Below are positions 50,820 to 60,170 of a stretch of 64,000 bases of DNA, in pieces; position 1 is the first letter of the stretch, and each line of letters starts with the position of its first letter. Position numbers and translations under genes: made by a program. This stretch comes from Rheinheimera sp. (GTDB taxonomy: Bacteria > Pseudomonadota > Gammaproteobacteria > Enterobacterales > Alteromonadaceae): positions 1 through 64,000 of the forward strand of contig NZ_JAVBXS010000013.1 in the NCBI RefSeq assembly GCF_030824435.1, in the 5' to 3' direction. The notes beneath the pieces were generated by a model. The model was not told the origin of the DNA. It saw only the letters and a program-made list of their open reading frames with translations, and did no database searches.

Positions 50820-51052
50820 CTTGGTTTTTTTGATTGCTGCCCCACAACAAAACCATTCAAACTTCAGCGTTACCAAAAATAGCTGTGCATAGTCAAACTG
50901 ATAACAGAGTCAGAATGCTGCTTAGGCTCTTACTATCGCTTCTGCTCTGCGTACTGTGAGAATACAGAGCGGCGGACAACATGTAGCTTTACGATTGAGA
51001 GCTGTCAGGGTCACCGTCAATTTTATGCATAATTTGGGGCTTACCAAAAGCA

Positions 51053-51078
51053 ACAAACCCCACCGGAGTGAGGTTTGT
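51053..51078 (-). terminator. Probable terminator of rmf
   Basis: Stem ACAAACCTCAC / GTGGGGTTTGT (minus strand, one mismatch) with loop TCCG, then TGCTTTTGG. It lies 37 bases beyond the rmf stop. Confidence 0.6.
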
Positions 51079-51114
51079 GTTGGGCGCGGTTGTTACACTG
51101 CGCAAGCTGAAAGA

Positions 51115-51297
51115 TTATTGACCTTTACTAAATAGACCACCACCGCGGTCTTCCATCGCCTCGCGGTAACCCCCTAACCATTGCGAGCGCGCATCTAAAT
51201 TCTGGTACGGACAAATTTCTTTAGAACGGCCTGTTACACCAGCACGGTAACCTTGAGCATGAGCACGTTCCAGACGATCACGTTTTTGTCTTTTCAT
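51115..51297 (-). CDS. rmf: Ribosome modulation factor
   Basis: 60 residues from the ATG at 51297 (GAGGA upstream); the longer frame extends into the leader. MKRQKRDRLERAHAQGYRAG and the block RSQWLGGYREAMED match RMF, which dimerises 70S ribosomes into inactive 100S particles in stationary phase. Basic, cytoplasmic. The large AT-rich leader upstream fits growth-phase regulation but no specific site is identified. Confidence 0.93.
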   Translation of the reverse strand: MKRQKRDRLERAHAQGYRAGVTGRSKEICPYQNLDARSQWLGGYREAMEDRGGGLFSKGQ

Positions 51298-51680
51298 ACG
51301 GCAGTCTTCCTCAACTGTTTTATTGGAGCACAGCGCTTTTTCAGCTACCTGCAAAAAGCCTGTGTTTAATAGATAGCCCTAGAGTTGGAAAGGTTCAACC
51401 AAATTAAAAAGGAATAAAACTTGACAAAAGATAACCGGCTGAACTTCATTACAATTTGATGGAAAAAAAATTAAATTTTTTTTTCGTATTACTGGCATTT
51501 TAAGTTTTTACAAAATGGCTGGCACTGAATAGTTGCAGCTTGTCTGATGAATTGAATGGATGCAAAAGAGATGGGGAAAAGATTCAGAATTTAGGAGCCA
51601 ACTCAGGCTTCATTCCGGCAGTAAACAACGATACTGCAAACCGGAATAAAGTCTGAGGTGGTTTTTGATAATAACTCAGT
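51298..51680. other. AT-rich intergenic region upstream of rmf
   Basis: 383 bp without a gene, notably A/T-rich (for example a run of T and A around 51460-51485). It must hold the rmf promoter and the 3' end of the DUF3466 transcript; an imperfect inverted pair (TTCCGG near 51612 and CCGGAA near 51642) precedes the DUF3466 end. Confidence 0.5.
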
Positions 51681-53405
51681 TTAAAGCTGGCGGCGTCTGC
51701 GTTGTAATCCTGCCAAAGCTAGCAGAAACAAAGCAGCCATCCCCATACTGCCGCCTTTACGCTCATAACCTGCATCTTCTGACGGGTTGCAGTTGTCAAT
51801 AACACCACCTGCTACCGGATTTAACTGCACAGCAACCGCGACTTCTTCACGCAGTACATTTCCGGCACTGTCTTTGACCACTTCACCTTTGGCATCACGT
51901 TTATCAACAGCTTTTACCGCTGTCGCCAAAATAACATTTTTGTCATTAATATCCATGGCCGAAACCAGTGTGTAGCCTGCGTTACATTTCAACATGGTAT
52001 TCAGGTTCGTGAATTTGTCGGCGCCGATATCATACAAAAACGCCACATTGCGCCGTGCCGACGACTGGTCAGTAAACGCCTCTGTGGTACCAACAACCAG
52101 ATTATTGTCGTTGATCGCTTCCGGTATAGTATTGGCCGTTGAAAATAACGCATTCGGGAAAGTGGCTTTTTGTGTGTTGTAGTCATACACAAACAACTTC
52201 TGAGCAGTACGCGACTGAGCAAAGGTATACCACTTCTGTTGTGCGGCACCCACAATGATATTTTTATTGTTAATATCAACCGCAGTACTATATTCCCATT
52301 CTTTTGCGTCAAGCAGCGGTTTTACCTCAGAACCAGCGAACAAAGTCGCCTGAGTGACGGTATACACTTCATCACGGAAAGTAAAAGGGCTAAAGCGTAT
52401 ATCACTACTGTCAGTGTAAATTGAACTACCAACAACCAAACCCGCGTCGTTTAAATCATTTGGTATGGCATCGTATTGCACAGCAGGATAATTAGCATTG
52501 GTGTGCGGCAGACCTGTATTTTTGTCCCCCAGATAGCCCAGTTGCGCAGGGGCAGCTGGTTTACCATTGTTATCAAGTTGCCAGACCAGACCATTACGGC
52601 TGTATGCCTGCGTCAGCTGACTACTGACAATACCGTGATAACAAAGAGCAACAGGTTCAGTTTTGCCAAGACAAGTGGCATTGATGGACGCAATAGTTGC
52701 GTCAGTCATAGCAACACTGCCGTAACCTACCACTTTGCCATTATTATTCAGTGCCCTGGCCACAGAAAAACCACCACCATAATTGGTGTACAGCGGCGGT
52801 AATGTTTCAATCACGCCATTGGTCACCACTGCACCTAACAAATAACCGGCTTGTGGTACCCATAACCTTTGCGCTACCGGATTTGGCGTTGCTTCTGTTG
52901 CTGCAGGCGTAAAACTTTGCACGCTAAAAGGTGCACCGGCATAACCTGCTAACTGACCTAAATCATTAATATCACTCAGGTATTCATAGTTCGTTTGAAC
53001 TGGCGCAGTTTCCCGTAACTTCAGCAACTGTTTGTTATCTAAACGGCTGGCAAAAGCGTCGCTATAACGTTGCACCTGAAAATTTGAAGCGGATAACTGT
53101 AAATAATTCAATAACACAGACAAAGCTTTGGCGTTAACATTACCTTTTTTAACTTCTTCAATTTCAGCAGCACTTAATGCACTGGTAATCACAGTACTGG
53201 CAAAATCGACATAAGCTAAATCTACAGGGAAATTAAACTGTCCGGTAAGGGTACCAACCGATTGGTTGCTGTTGTTAATTGCCGCAGAAAAACTTGATTT
53301 ATAACCGTCAACAGGACCAAGTTCAACAACCTGGTAGACTTCAGCCTGAGTCGCAAATACCGTTAATGCCGGTAACATTGCGAAAAAAATAGGCGCTAAT
53401 TTCAT
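51681..53405 (-). CDS. DUF3466 family exported protein with GlyGly-CTERM anchor
   Basis: 574 residues. Signal peptide MKLAPIFFAMLPALTVFATQ, then repeated motifs around INxNxxVVGxx (AINNSNQSVGTLTG, LNNNGKVVGYG, LNDAGLVVGSS, INDNNLVVGTT, DINDKNVILAT), a propeller-like repeat protein. The C-terminus GGSMGMAALFLLALAGLQRRRR is a GlyGly-CTERM signal, processed by rhombosortase in type II secretion bacteria. No rhombosortase gene is in the window. 12 bp downstream of uup, so probably co-transcribed. Confidence 0.88.
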   Translation of the reverse strand: MKLAPIFFAMLPALTVFATQAEVYQVVELGPVDGYKSSFSAAINNSNQSVGTLTGQFNFPVDLAYVDFASTVITSALSAAEIEEVKKGNVNAKALSVLLNYLQLSASNFQVQRYSDAFASRLDNKQLLKLRETAPVQTNYEYLSDINDLGQLAGYAGAPFSVQSFTPAATEATPNPVAQRLWVPQAGYLLGAVVTNGVIETLPPLYTNYGGGFSVARALNNNGKVVGYGSVAMTDATIASINATCLGKTEPVALCYHGIVSSQLTQAYSRNGLVWQLDNNGKPAAPAQLGYLGDKNTGLPHTNANYPAVQYDAIPNDLNDAGLVVGSSIYTDSSDIRFSPFTFRDEVYTVTQATLFAGSEVKPLLDAKEWEYSTAVDINNKNIIVGAAQQKWYTFAQSRTAQKLFVYDYNTQKATFPNALFSTANTIPEAINDNNLVVGTTEAFTDQSSARRNVAFLYDIGADKFTNLNTMLKCNAGYTLVSAMDINDKNVILATAVKAVDKRDAKGEVVKDSAGNVLREEVAVAVQLNPVAGGVIDNCNPSEDAGYERKGGSMGMAALFLLALAGLQRRRRQL

Positions 53406-53417
53406 TCAAATCCCCTA

Positions 53418-55340
53418 CTACTGCTGGTTTAATGCTTCTAATTGTTCCCAACGCTCGTATGCGTGCGCCAGCTTCGACTCGGTCTGCTGTAATTGGTTCA
53501 ATATAGCTGTGGTGGCTTCGGCGCTTTGCCGGAAAAAATCTGGATCATTGACTTTAACTTGCATGGCACTGAGTTCAGCATCCAGGCTTTCAATCAAAGC
53601 GGGCAATAGTTCCAGTTCGCGTTTTTCTTTATAAGATAACTTCTTGGTATTCTGTGCTGAAGTTGGTGTTGCAGTTTGTACCACAGGTTCGGCTTTGATT
53701 TCAGCAGAAACTTGTGGTTTGGCAACAGTTTTCGGCTGTTGCTGGTATCTTTGCTGGTAAGCAACCACATCGTTGTAATCGCCGGCAATATCAATAATCC
53801 GGCCTTCACCGGCAAACCACAATGAACTGGTGACGGTATTATTAACAAATTCCCGGTCGTGACTGACCAGGATCACAGTGCCCTGATACTGCTCCAGAAT
53901 ATCTTCCAAAAGCTCCAGGGTTTCAACATCCAGATCGTTGGTTGGTTCGTCGAGGATCAATAAATTGCTGGGTTTGGCAAAAAGCCGTGCCAATAATAAA
54001 CGGTTTTTTTCACCACCAGATAAAGCTCGTACCGGTGTACGGGCGCGCGCTGGCGGAAACAGGAAATCCTGCAAATAACTCAGCACGTGGCGGGTATTGC
54101 CATTTTGAGTAATTTCCTGGCGGCCATCAGCGACGTTGTCCTGCACTGTTTTATCTAAATCCAACGCCATCCGGTGTTGGTCAAAATAGGCTACTTCTAA
54201 GTTGGTGCCGCGTTTGACTTCACCGGATTCCACCTGATATTCGTCCAGTAACACTTTAATCAGGCTGGATTTACCCACACCATTTGGCCCGACCAAGGCT
54301 ACGCGGTCACCGCGCATCAGCAACAGATCCAGATCGTCCATTACCTTTTTGCCATCAAAAGACAAATTCAGCTGTTTACCTTCAAACACCAGCTTGCCCG
54401 ACTTAGCCGCTTGTTCAATGGCAAAATCTACTTTACCCAGTTGTTCAACCCTGGCGGCACGTTCTTTACGCAGCTCTTTTAAAGCACGAACCCGACCTTC
54501 GTTACGGGTGCGGCGGGCTTTAATGCCCTGACGGATCCAGACTTCTTCTTCGGCCAGCTTTTTATCAAACAAAGCGTTATGTGATTGCTCAACTTCCAGC
54601 GACTTTTGTTTACGCTCCAGATACTCAGCGTAATTACCAGGATGTGAGGTTAAAGTGCCGCGGTCTAAATCAATAATGCGGGTAGCAACAGCGCGGATAA
54701 AAGCCCGGTCGTGCGACACAAAAATAATGGCGCCGCTAAAGTTAATTAAAAACTGCTCCAGCCACTGAATAGCCGCCACATCCAAGTGGTTGGTCGGTTC
54801 GTCCAAAAGCAGAATATTAGGTTTTGCCACCAATGCCCGGGCTAAAGCCGCTTTACGCAACCAGCCGCCTGACAGTGATGCCAAAGTGGCTTCCGGGTTC
54901 ATCTCAAACTGTTCACACAACTGCAGAATACGGGCTTCCAGCTGCCAGCCATCACGGGCGTCTAATTCGGCCTGTAATTCGCCAAAATGGTGCATCTGGG
55001 CGTCAGTCGCTTCGCTTAAATGGTCGGATAACTGATAAAAGTCATGCAGTTTTTGCGCTAAATCACCGGCACCTTCGCGGATAAAATCGGCAATTTTTAC
55101 ATCGACTCTTGCTGGCGGATCTTGCTCTAAACGGCTTAATAACACATTGTTTTGTTTAACAATCTGGCCATCATCTAAATTCTGCTGACCGGTCAGCAAT
55201 TTCAGCATGGTCGATTTACCTGCGCCATTGCGACCGACTAAACAAACCCGCTCGCCGGTAAATAAACTAAAGTCGACTTTATCCAGCACCGGATTGGTGC
55301 CAAAGGCTAAACAAGCCTGTTGAAAACGTAATAATTCCAC
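53418..55340 (-). CDS. uup: ABC-F family ATPase Uup
   Basis: 640 residues from a GTG at 55340 with AAGGA 7 bases upstream; the longer frame begins with TTG and overlaps the upstream gene. Two cassettes: [85 protein letters not shown]-terminal coiled coil (KKLSYKEKRELELLPALIE) is the Uup DNA-binding domain. ABC-F protein linked to ribosome function and to transposon excision control in E. coli. Confidence 0.94.
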   Translation of the reverse strand: MELLRFQQACLAFGTNPVLDKVDFSLFTGERVCLVGRNGAGKSTMLKLLTGQQNLDDGQIVKQNNVLLSRLEQDPPARVDVKIADFIREGAGDLAQKLHDFYQLSDHLSEATDAQMHHFGELQAELDARDGWQLEARILQLCEQFEMNPEATLASLSGGWLRKAALARALVAKPNILLLDEPTNHLDVAAIQWLEQFLINFSGAIIFVSHDRAFIRAVATRIIDLDRGTLTSHPGNYAEYLERKQKSLEVEQSHNALFDKKLAEEEVWIRQGIKARRTRNEGRVRALKELRKERAARVEQLGKVDFAIEQAAKSGKLVFEGKQLNLSFDGKKVMDDLDLLLMRGDRVALVGPNGVGKSSLIKVLLDEYQVESGEVKRGTNLEVAYFDQHRMALDLDKTVQDNVADGRQEITQNGNTRHVLSYLQDFLFPPARARTPVRALSGGEKNRLLLARLFAKPSNLLILDEPTNDLDVETLELLEDILEQYQGTVILVSHDREFVNNTVTSSLWFAGEGRIIDIAGDYNDVVAYQQRYQQQPKTVAKPQVSAEIKAEPVVQTATPTSAQNTKKLSYKEKRELELLPALIESLDAELSAMQVKVNDPDFFRQSAEATTAILNQLQQTESKLAHAYERWEQLEALNQQ

Positions 55341-55350
55341 GCTGTTGTCC

Positions 55351-55581
55351 TTAAGAACTGTGAGTTTTGACAAAAGCCGCTAAAGCATCCTTGTCAAAAG
55401 ACCAGTATAAATAGTGCTGTGCTATCGCCAGAACTGGTATATGCAGCCGGAATGCTGCAAAAGCCTGTTCATCATCAACGATATCAATCAGCTGAAAATC
55501 GATATTGGCGGCTTTTAGCAGCGCTTCGGCCTCTTCACAAAGATGGCAACCCCAGGTGCTGTATAAAACCGCTTTGTTCAT
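55351..55581 (-). CDS. Glutaredoxin-like (DUF836-type) small protein
   Basis: 76 residues: VLYSTWGCHLCEEAEALLK with a CxxC pair, then LIDIVDDEQAF and IPVLAI (cis-proline region). This is the short thioredoxin-fold family often found between rlmL and uup in gammaproteobacteria. Stops 10 bases before uup and starts 2 bases after rlmL, so one operon. Confidence 0.88.
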   Translation of the reverse strand: MNKAVLYSTWGCHLCEEAEALLKAANIDFQLIDIVDDEQAFAAFRLHIPVLAIAQHYLYWSFDKDALAAFVKTHSS

Positions 55582-55583
55582 GG

Positions 55584-57701
55584 TTAAACCCGCGTCAGCT
55601 CAAAACAAACATGAATATGCACATTGCGTTTAAAATCTTCCGGCAAACTGGCCGCCGAAATATCTTTGATTTGCCAACCGGCCTGCTGCAAAGTTTCATA
55701 ATCAAGTTTAAAACGGCGTTTATTGTTGGAGAAAATCACTTTGCCACCTGGTGCCACCAAGTTGCTGAGCATATTCAGCAGCTTCACGTGGTCACGTTGT
55801 ACGTCCCAGGTGTCTTCCATGCGTTTGGAGTTGGAAAAGGTTGGCGGGTCCACAAAAATCAAATCAAACTGGTTTTTACAACCTTTGAGCCAGTCCAGCA
55901 CATTGTCCTGCACAAACTGATACTGTTTGCCATTAAGCTGGTTTAAATCAAAATTACGTTTGGCCCAGTCGAGGTAAGTGTTTGACATATCAACTGTTGT
56001 GACATTACGGGCACCACCGAGCGCTGCATGCACCGACGCTGTACCGGTGTAGGCAAACAGGTTTAACACGGCTTTGTCTTTACTTTGTTGCTGGATGGCG
56101 CGGCGGGTCACACGGTGATCCAGGAACAAACCTGTATCGAGATAATCACGTAGATTCACCCAGAACTTAGCGCCATGTTCGCTGACCACTTTATATTGGC
56201 CGGCTTTGGCAAGCGCCTGATATTGCTCTTTGCCTTTTTGTTTTTCCCGGACTTTCAGCACCATTTTGTCGGTACTGATGCCAAGCACTTTGGGCACCAA
56301 ATTAACAATATCAAACAAGCGTTTTTGCGCGACGTTTTCATCTACATTCGATGGCGCGGCGTATTCATGCACAACCACTTCACCGTCATACCAGTCAACG
56401 GCAACGTTATATTCAGGAATATCAGCGTCATACAAACGATAACAGCTGATGTTTTCGCGTTTTGCCCACTTTTCCAATTGTTTAACGTTTTTCTTTAACC
56501 TGTTGGCAAAAGAGTCACTTTCAGCAAAAAACTGCGCTGGTGCCGCACTGTTCACCTGCACCTGTTTTTCGGTGAGATCAAACAGACTGAAGTCACATTC
56601 CAGCGGGCCGTTATTAAATTTGTAGTTTTTCAGTTTGGATAACTTCAGTGCCCGTAATAAATCGGCATTAGAAGTAATAACCGCCAGACGCCAGCCGGCA
56701 AAATGTTGTTTTAACCTAAGTGAAAATTCGGCATAAATAGGAATAAGCGCCGGTAAATCACCCAAACGTTCACCATAAGGCGGGTTGGTCACAATCACCC
56801 CAGGCGTCAAACCTTCAATGGCTTCTAGCTGAGTGGCATCCCCTTGTTTCAGTTCAATTAAATCTGAAAGACCAGCTCTGTTGGCGTTTTGCCGTGCTTT
56901 TTCCAGCGAGCGGCTATCCAGGTCAATACCAATAAAACGCACACCAGGCTCAATAGCACGGCGCGCCGCTAAAGCGTCTGCACGCAGCTGATGCCAGGTT
57001 GACGCGTCAAAATCCTGCAACTTTTCAAAGGCAAAATGCGCACGTTTTAAACCAGGCGCCAGATTACGCGCCATTAACGCCGCTTCAATTAATAAAGTGC
57101 CTGAACCACAAAACGGGTCCAGCAGCGGTTGGTTAAACTGCCAGCCGGAACGGATCAGCAGCGCAGCCGCTAAATGTTCTTTTAAAGGTGCTTCACCCTG
57201 CTCTTTGCGATAACCACGCTGATGTAAAGAAGGACCGGAAAAATCCTGGGCAAAATAAAAGTGGGTGCGCTCCATCCGCAGCTGAAAACGGACATCAGGT
57301 TCTAACCGGTCGACGTTTGGTCTTTCGCCGGTTTTATTGCGGAATTGGTCGCAAATCGCATCTTTTACCCGCATAGCGCCAAACTGGGTGTTGTCGATAG
57401 TTGGGTGTTTGCCGACACACTCCAGCGCAAGGCTTTGATTGAGCGTCATATACTGCGACCAATCGATGTCGCTTGCGACCTGATAAACGTCACTTTGTTC
57501 ATCAATAGCAACAGCGGCTATCTGGCGCATGATCCGGGTGGCCAGCCGCGACCATAAACACAATTTATAGGCGGTGTCGGTCGTGGCGGTAAAACGCACC
57601 AAACCAAGACCCAGTTTCACAACTTCACCGCCATGTTGTTTAATTTCGGTGGCTAACACTTCTTCAACCCCTTTCGAGGTTAAGGCCCAGAATTCCTGCA
57701 T
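55584..57701 (-). CDS. rlmL: 23S rRNA m2G2445/m7G2069 methyltransferase
   Basis: 705 residues from the ATG at 57701 (AAGG 8 bases upstream); the GTG two codons earlier is too close to it. N-terminal THUMP domain (FWALTSKGVEEVLATEI), RlmL methyltransferase with DPFCGSGTLLIEAAL and TNPPYGERL, then the RlmK half with LNLFAYTGTASVHAALGGA and FVDPPTFSNSKRM. The fused RlmKL form is as in E. coli. Confidence 0.96.
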   Translation of the reverse strand: MQEFWALTSKGVEEVLATEIKQHGGEVVKLGLGLVRFTATTDTAYKLCLWSRLATRIMRQIAAVAIDEQSDVYQVASDIDWSQYMTLNQSLALECVGKHPTIDNTQFGAMRVKDAICDQFRNKTGERPNVDRLEPDVRFQLRMERTHFYFAQDFSGPSLHQRGYRKEQGEAPLKEHLAAALLIRSGWQFNQPLLDPFCGSGTLLIEAALMARNLAPGLKRAHFAFEKLQDFDASTWHQLRADALAARRAIEPGVRFIGIDLDSRSLEKARQNANRAGLSDLIELKQGDATQLEAIEGLTPGVIVTNPPYGERLGDLPALIPIYAEFSLRLKQHFAGWRLAVITSNADLLRALKLSKLKNYKFNNGPLECDFSLFDLTEKQVQVNSAAPAQFFAESDSFANRLKKNVKQLEKWAKRENISCYRLYDADIPEYNVAVDWYDGEVVVHEYAAPSNVDENVAQKRLFDIVNLVPKVLGISTDKMVLKVREKQKGKEQYQALAKAGQYKVVSEHGAKFWVNLRDYLDTGLFLDHRVTRRAIQQQSKDKAVLNLFAYTGTASVHAALGGARNVTTVDMSNTYLDWAKRNFDLNQLNGKQYQFVQDNVLDWLKGCKNQFDLIFVDPPTFSNSKRMEDTWDVQRDHVKLLNMLSNLVAPGGKVIFSNNKRRFKLDYETLQQAGWQIKDISAASLPEDFKRNVHIHVCFELTRV

Positions 57702-57883
57702 ATACACTACCTTTTGGCAAATTGGCGCGCATTATAGCAGAAGCTTTGTTAAAACCGCCGTGCGTTTTTGCGCTGCAAAGCTGTAATTGCAGGCTAATTT
57801 AGTTGGGATCAGCCAATAAAGCAGCATATTGCCGATTAAAGCAGCAGTCAGTTGCAAAATGGCGTTTTAATTGAAATTGTTAC

Positions 57884-57912
57884 TTGCCATCTTTTATTAA
57901 AAACCATAAGAT
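57884..57912 (+). promoter_or_regulatory. Stringent-type sigma70 promoter of the tRNA tandem
   Basis: TTGCCA (57884-57889), 17 bases, TAAGAT (57907-57912), followed by the GC-rich discriminator GCGCCCCGC. This layout is typical of stable RNA promoters under ppGpp control. The tRNA starts about 12 bases after the expected transcription start. Confidence 0.6.
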
Positions 57913-57930
57913 GCGCCCCGCAATGACGGA

Positions 57931-58007
<77 letters not shown>

Positions 58008-58091
58008 AATTGCTGAAACTTAATAAGATTCAGACAAGAAAATCATTGCAACACAACAAATTACATTCACTGCTCAAATGTAATTTTCGGA

Positions 58092-58168
<77 letters not shown>

Positions 58169-58172
58169 ACTT

Positions 58173-58199
58173 AAAAGCCGACTTAATGTCGGTTTTTTT
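58173..58199 (+). terminator. Terminator of the tRNA tandem
   Basis: AAAAGCCGAC, loop TTAAT, GTCGGTTTTTTT, 4 bases after the CCA. Confidence 0.9.
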
Positions 58200-58217
58200 G
58201 TATCTGTAATTTGTAGA

Positions 58218-58312
58218 TTGCCTTAAATAAGGCAAAGGTCGCCGGTTCGCACTTCAGAAAACCTGGCGACTCCAGCCACCCACTTAAAAGCCGACTTAAA
58301 GTCGGTTTTTTT
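58218..58312 (+). repeat. Decayed copy of tRNA 3' end and its terminator
   Basis: A segment with AAGGTCGCCGGTTCG (58235-58249), CTCCAGCCACC and then CTTAAAAGCCGACTTAAAGTCGGTTTTTTT-like terminator (58286-58312) mirrors AAGGTCGTCGGTTC...CTCCCGCAACC plus terminator of tRNA copy 2, about 113 bp downstream. The 5' tRNA half is gone. An 8-bp hairpin (TTGCCTTA / TAAGGCAA, 58218-58235) precedes it. Confidence 0.6.
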
Positions 58313-58326
58313 GAAAGTAGCATACG

Positions 58327-58433
58327 GGGTCAGGTCTTGCCTTTTGCCTAATCGTAAATCATTTCTGGTAAAACTCCAGACTTCGGCATCCTAATACCAA
58401 GTTAACTCAAAGGCAAAAAACAAGACCTGACCC
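58327..58433. repeat. REP/RAYT-type inverted repeat (107 bp)
   Basis: GGGTCAGGTCTTG (58327-58339) is inverted exactly at 58421-58433, and the arms extend imperfectly to about 23 bases each (TTTTGCC / GGCAAAA-like). The GGGTCAGGTCTT word is, from memory, common at ends of REP-associated tyrosine transposase elements. No transposase is inside, so it is a non-autonomous or solo copy. Confidence 0.6.
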
Positions 58434-58491
58434 TATTAGTCCAATAGTCCAAAGCCCCGGTTAAGGGGCTTGGTGAATTACACATGATTAA

Positions 58492-59013
58492 TTATGAGGC
58501 TTTGGACAATACATCTATTTTCAAAATGCAGGGAAAGGCATCCTTAAATTTATCAGCACCTTCATACAAGTTTCCACCATCTACCCAAACAACTTCGACC
58601 CTGAAATTGGCGCGAGGGTAATTTTTCATTTCATCCTCAAAGCGTCCTTGCCAGCAGTGTGTTGGAAAGTTTGTATGCTTGTATTTTGAACGATAAATTG
58701 GAATACCATCAATCATCACATCCTCGCTACCAGGAGTCGTACTTACAACTTTCACAGTTCCTTTGATTTCATCAGATTTTCCTTCAAAAACCTTATTTGC
58801 AAAGTAACCTTCGTTCAACACCAAATACAGTATCACTGAGATTGGGAAGCCAAAACAAAATAACATCCCATATCCATCTCCAAACAAAAAACGCTTTTTT
58901 AGTACAAATATGTTTCGGAAACCAGACACAAATAATGCTGCCCAAACACATATGAATACAAAAAAAAGCCACCAGTTAAAATCATATGCTTGTGCAGTGT
59001 ATAAATTTTTCAT
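58492..59013 (-). CDS. Two-TM membrane protein, candidate immunity or partner protein
   Basis: 173 residues from the ATG at 59013 (GGGGG 6 bases upstream). Two hydrophobic helices (WWLFFVFICVWAALFVSGF; GMLFCFGFPISVILYLVL) then a soluble domain with GTVKVVSTTPGSEDVMIDG and a C-terminal region rich in aromatic and acidic residues (FRVEVVWVDGGNLYEGADKF). I do not recognise the family. It overlaps the upstream toxin-like ORF as ATGA. Base composition is lower in G+C than neighbours. Immunity is only suggested by coupling and size. Confidence 0.6.
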   Translation of the reverse strand: MKNLYTAQAYDFNWWLFFVFICVWAALFVSGFRNIFVLKKRFLFGDGYGMLFCFGFPISVILYLVLNEGYFANKVFEGKSDEIKGTVKVVSTTPGSEDVMIDGIPIYRSKYKHTNFPTHCWQGRFEDEMKNYPRANFRVEVVWVDGGNLYEGADKFKDAFPCILKIDVLSKAS

Positions 59014-60170
59014 TGACGCCCCCAATATAGCAGCTTACCGAAGCATCCAAGATCAACAGTTGACGTGTGTGGCACCTGAATACCATAGGAGACATTCGCT
59101 ACAGGAGTTACCGGTAATTTTACAACACTCTCAACTTTTGGTAATAGTGAGGCACTGTAAGACCAGCCAGATGCCGTAACAGCTTTTGGAGAGGAAAAAG
59201 GTTTATCATCCCAAGACACCGATTCGACTCTCCCAAAAGAACCTATCGGTGTATTAATCATTGCGCCTCCAGTTGTGCCATAACCGCCCAAAATACTTTC
59301 TGCGTCTGCAGGCTTAATTCCTGGCTGCCAATGTAAACGGGTAACACCAAACTCAAGCCCTCTGCTTGTATCCACTTTTATCCCCGCTGGTGATCCCGCC
59401 CAACCTACAGCCACTTTACCATCGGACTGGAATGCAAACGTAAACTCCCCACCAAATGTAAAAGTCGAATAACCGCCTGATAAGCTATAAGTATCTGTGG
59501 TCGTCCTAATACCATCAACTGGCTGGTCAATGAAACTATCAAACCCTTTGTTCATGATTTGGTTAAACCTGTCGTAGGTTTTCTCAAATGCTCTGCCATA
59601 AGCGTTTGCTGACCGCTCCAACAAATCTACACCCGACGCAATGCCGCCCCGGAAATCTTGCGCTCTTTGTTTTCCAGCTCCCCACATGGCATTATCAGCC
59701 GCCAATGCCGAGTCATAATCGAACAATGGCTGAGGCGAGCTATAGACAGGATTATCTATCCTGAAATCCATCAGCTTTTGGTCATACCTTTGCTGAATTT
59801 TCGATGCCTGCAATGCACGTTGCTGCCGGTTTGTTTCTGCTCTGGTATCAATAGCCTGAATATCCCGCTGGGTTTTCCGGCTCATATTCAGATAACCATC
59901 AACTGCACCCAACCTTTTATTAAGTGATGAGTCCATCATCATATCGGCTGCATTTAGCTGGGCTAAGGCATTGGCATCAAAGGCCGCAGCACCTTCCGCA
60001 GCGGTTCGGACGCCAATATCATTGGCCATCGAATTTGTGTTTTGCTGAAGCTCTGAACGCACTCTGGCATCAAGGTTTGCCAGTTCTTTATTGCCAACCT
60101 TTGCAACTTTCCGGTCAAGCTCGGCCTGTTCTTTTGCCGAGAATGTACCTTCTGATGACAACCCTTTCAC
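59010..60170 (-). CDS. 5'-truncated C-terminal fragment of a large toxin-like protein
   Basis: 386 residues if started at the GTG at 60170, which has no ribosome site. The same frame is open back to a TGA at 60219 and reads LLHAIGNALGNSIVKGL before the GTG, a type of segment found inside large RHS/polymorphic-toxin proteins, so the true N-terminus is missing. Upstream of that TGA the frame is open again to 60335 (35 codons from a GTG at 60326). Residues 1-130 are helical and charged, about 150-215 contain a gap-free helical stretch, and the last 165 are beta-rich (GGYSTFTFGGEFTFAFQSDG). No known toxin motif identified. Confidence 0.5.
   Translation of the reverse strand: MKGLSSEGTFSAKEQAELDRKVAKVGNKELANLDARVRSELQQNTNSMANDIGVRTAAEGAAAFDANALAQLNAADMMMDSSLNKRLGAVDGYLNMSRKTQRDIQAIDTRAETNRQQRALQASKIQQRYDQKLMDFRIDNPVYSSPQPLFDYDSALAADNAMWGAGKQRAQDFRGGIASGVDLLERSANAYGRAFEKTYDRFNQIMNKGFDSFIDQPVDGIRTTTDTYSLSGGYSTFTFGGEFTFAFQSDGKVAVGWAGSPAGIKVDTSRGLEFGVTRLHWQPGIKPADAESILGGYGTTGGAMINTPIGSFGRVESVSWDDKPFSSPKAVTASGWSYSASLLPKVESVVKLPVTPVANVSYGIQVPHTSTVDLGCFGKLLYWGRQ

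Larger units (their letters stand above)
50775..51114. other. Intergenic region between fabA and rmf
   Basis: 340 bp between convergent genes. It holds the fabA terminator (50794-50819) and the rmf hairpin (51053-51078). No gene or further repeat seen. Confidence 0.6.

Noticed and set aside
58235-58285. A third functional tRNA
   Set aside because: Only a 3' T-arm-like piece and the terminator are present; no acceptor 5' half, D-arm or anticodon arm can be drawn.
59010-60170. Phage tail or conjugation protein as identity of the toxin-like ORF
   Set aside because: No other phage or conjugation gene is near and the HAIGNALGNSIV segment fits large polymorphic-toxin cores better, though this too is unproven.
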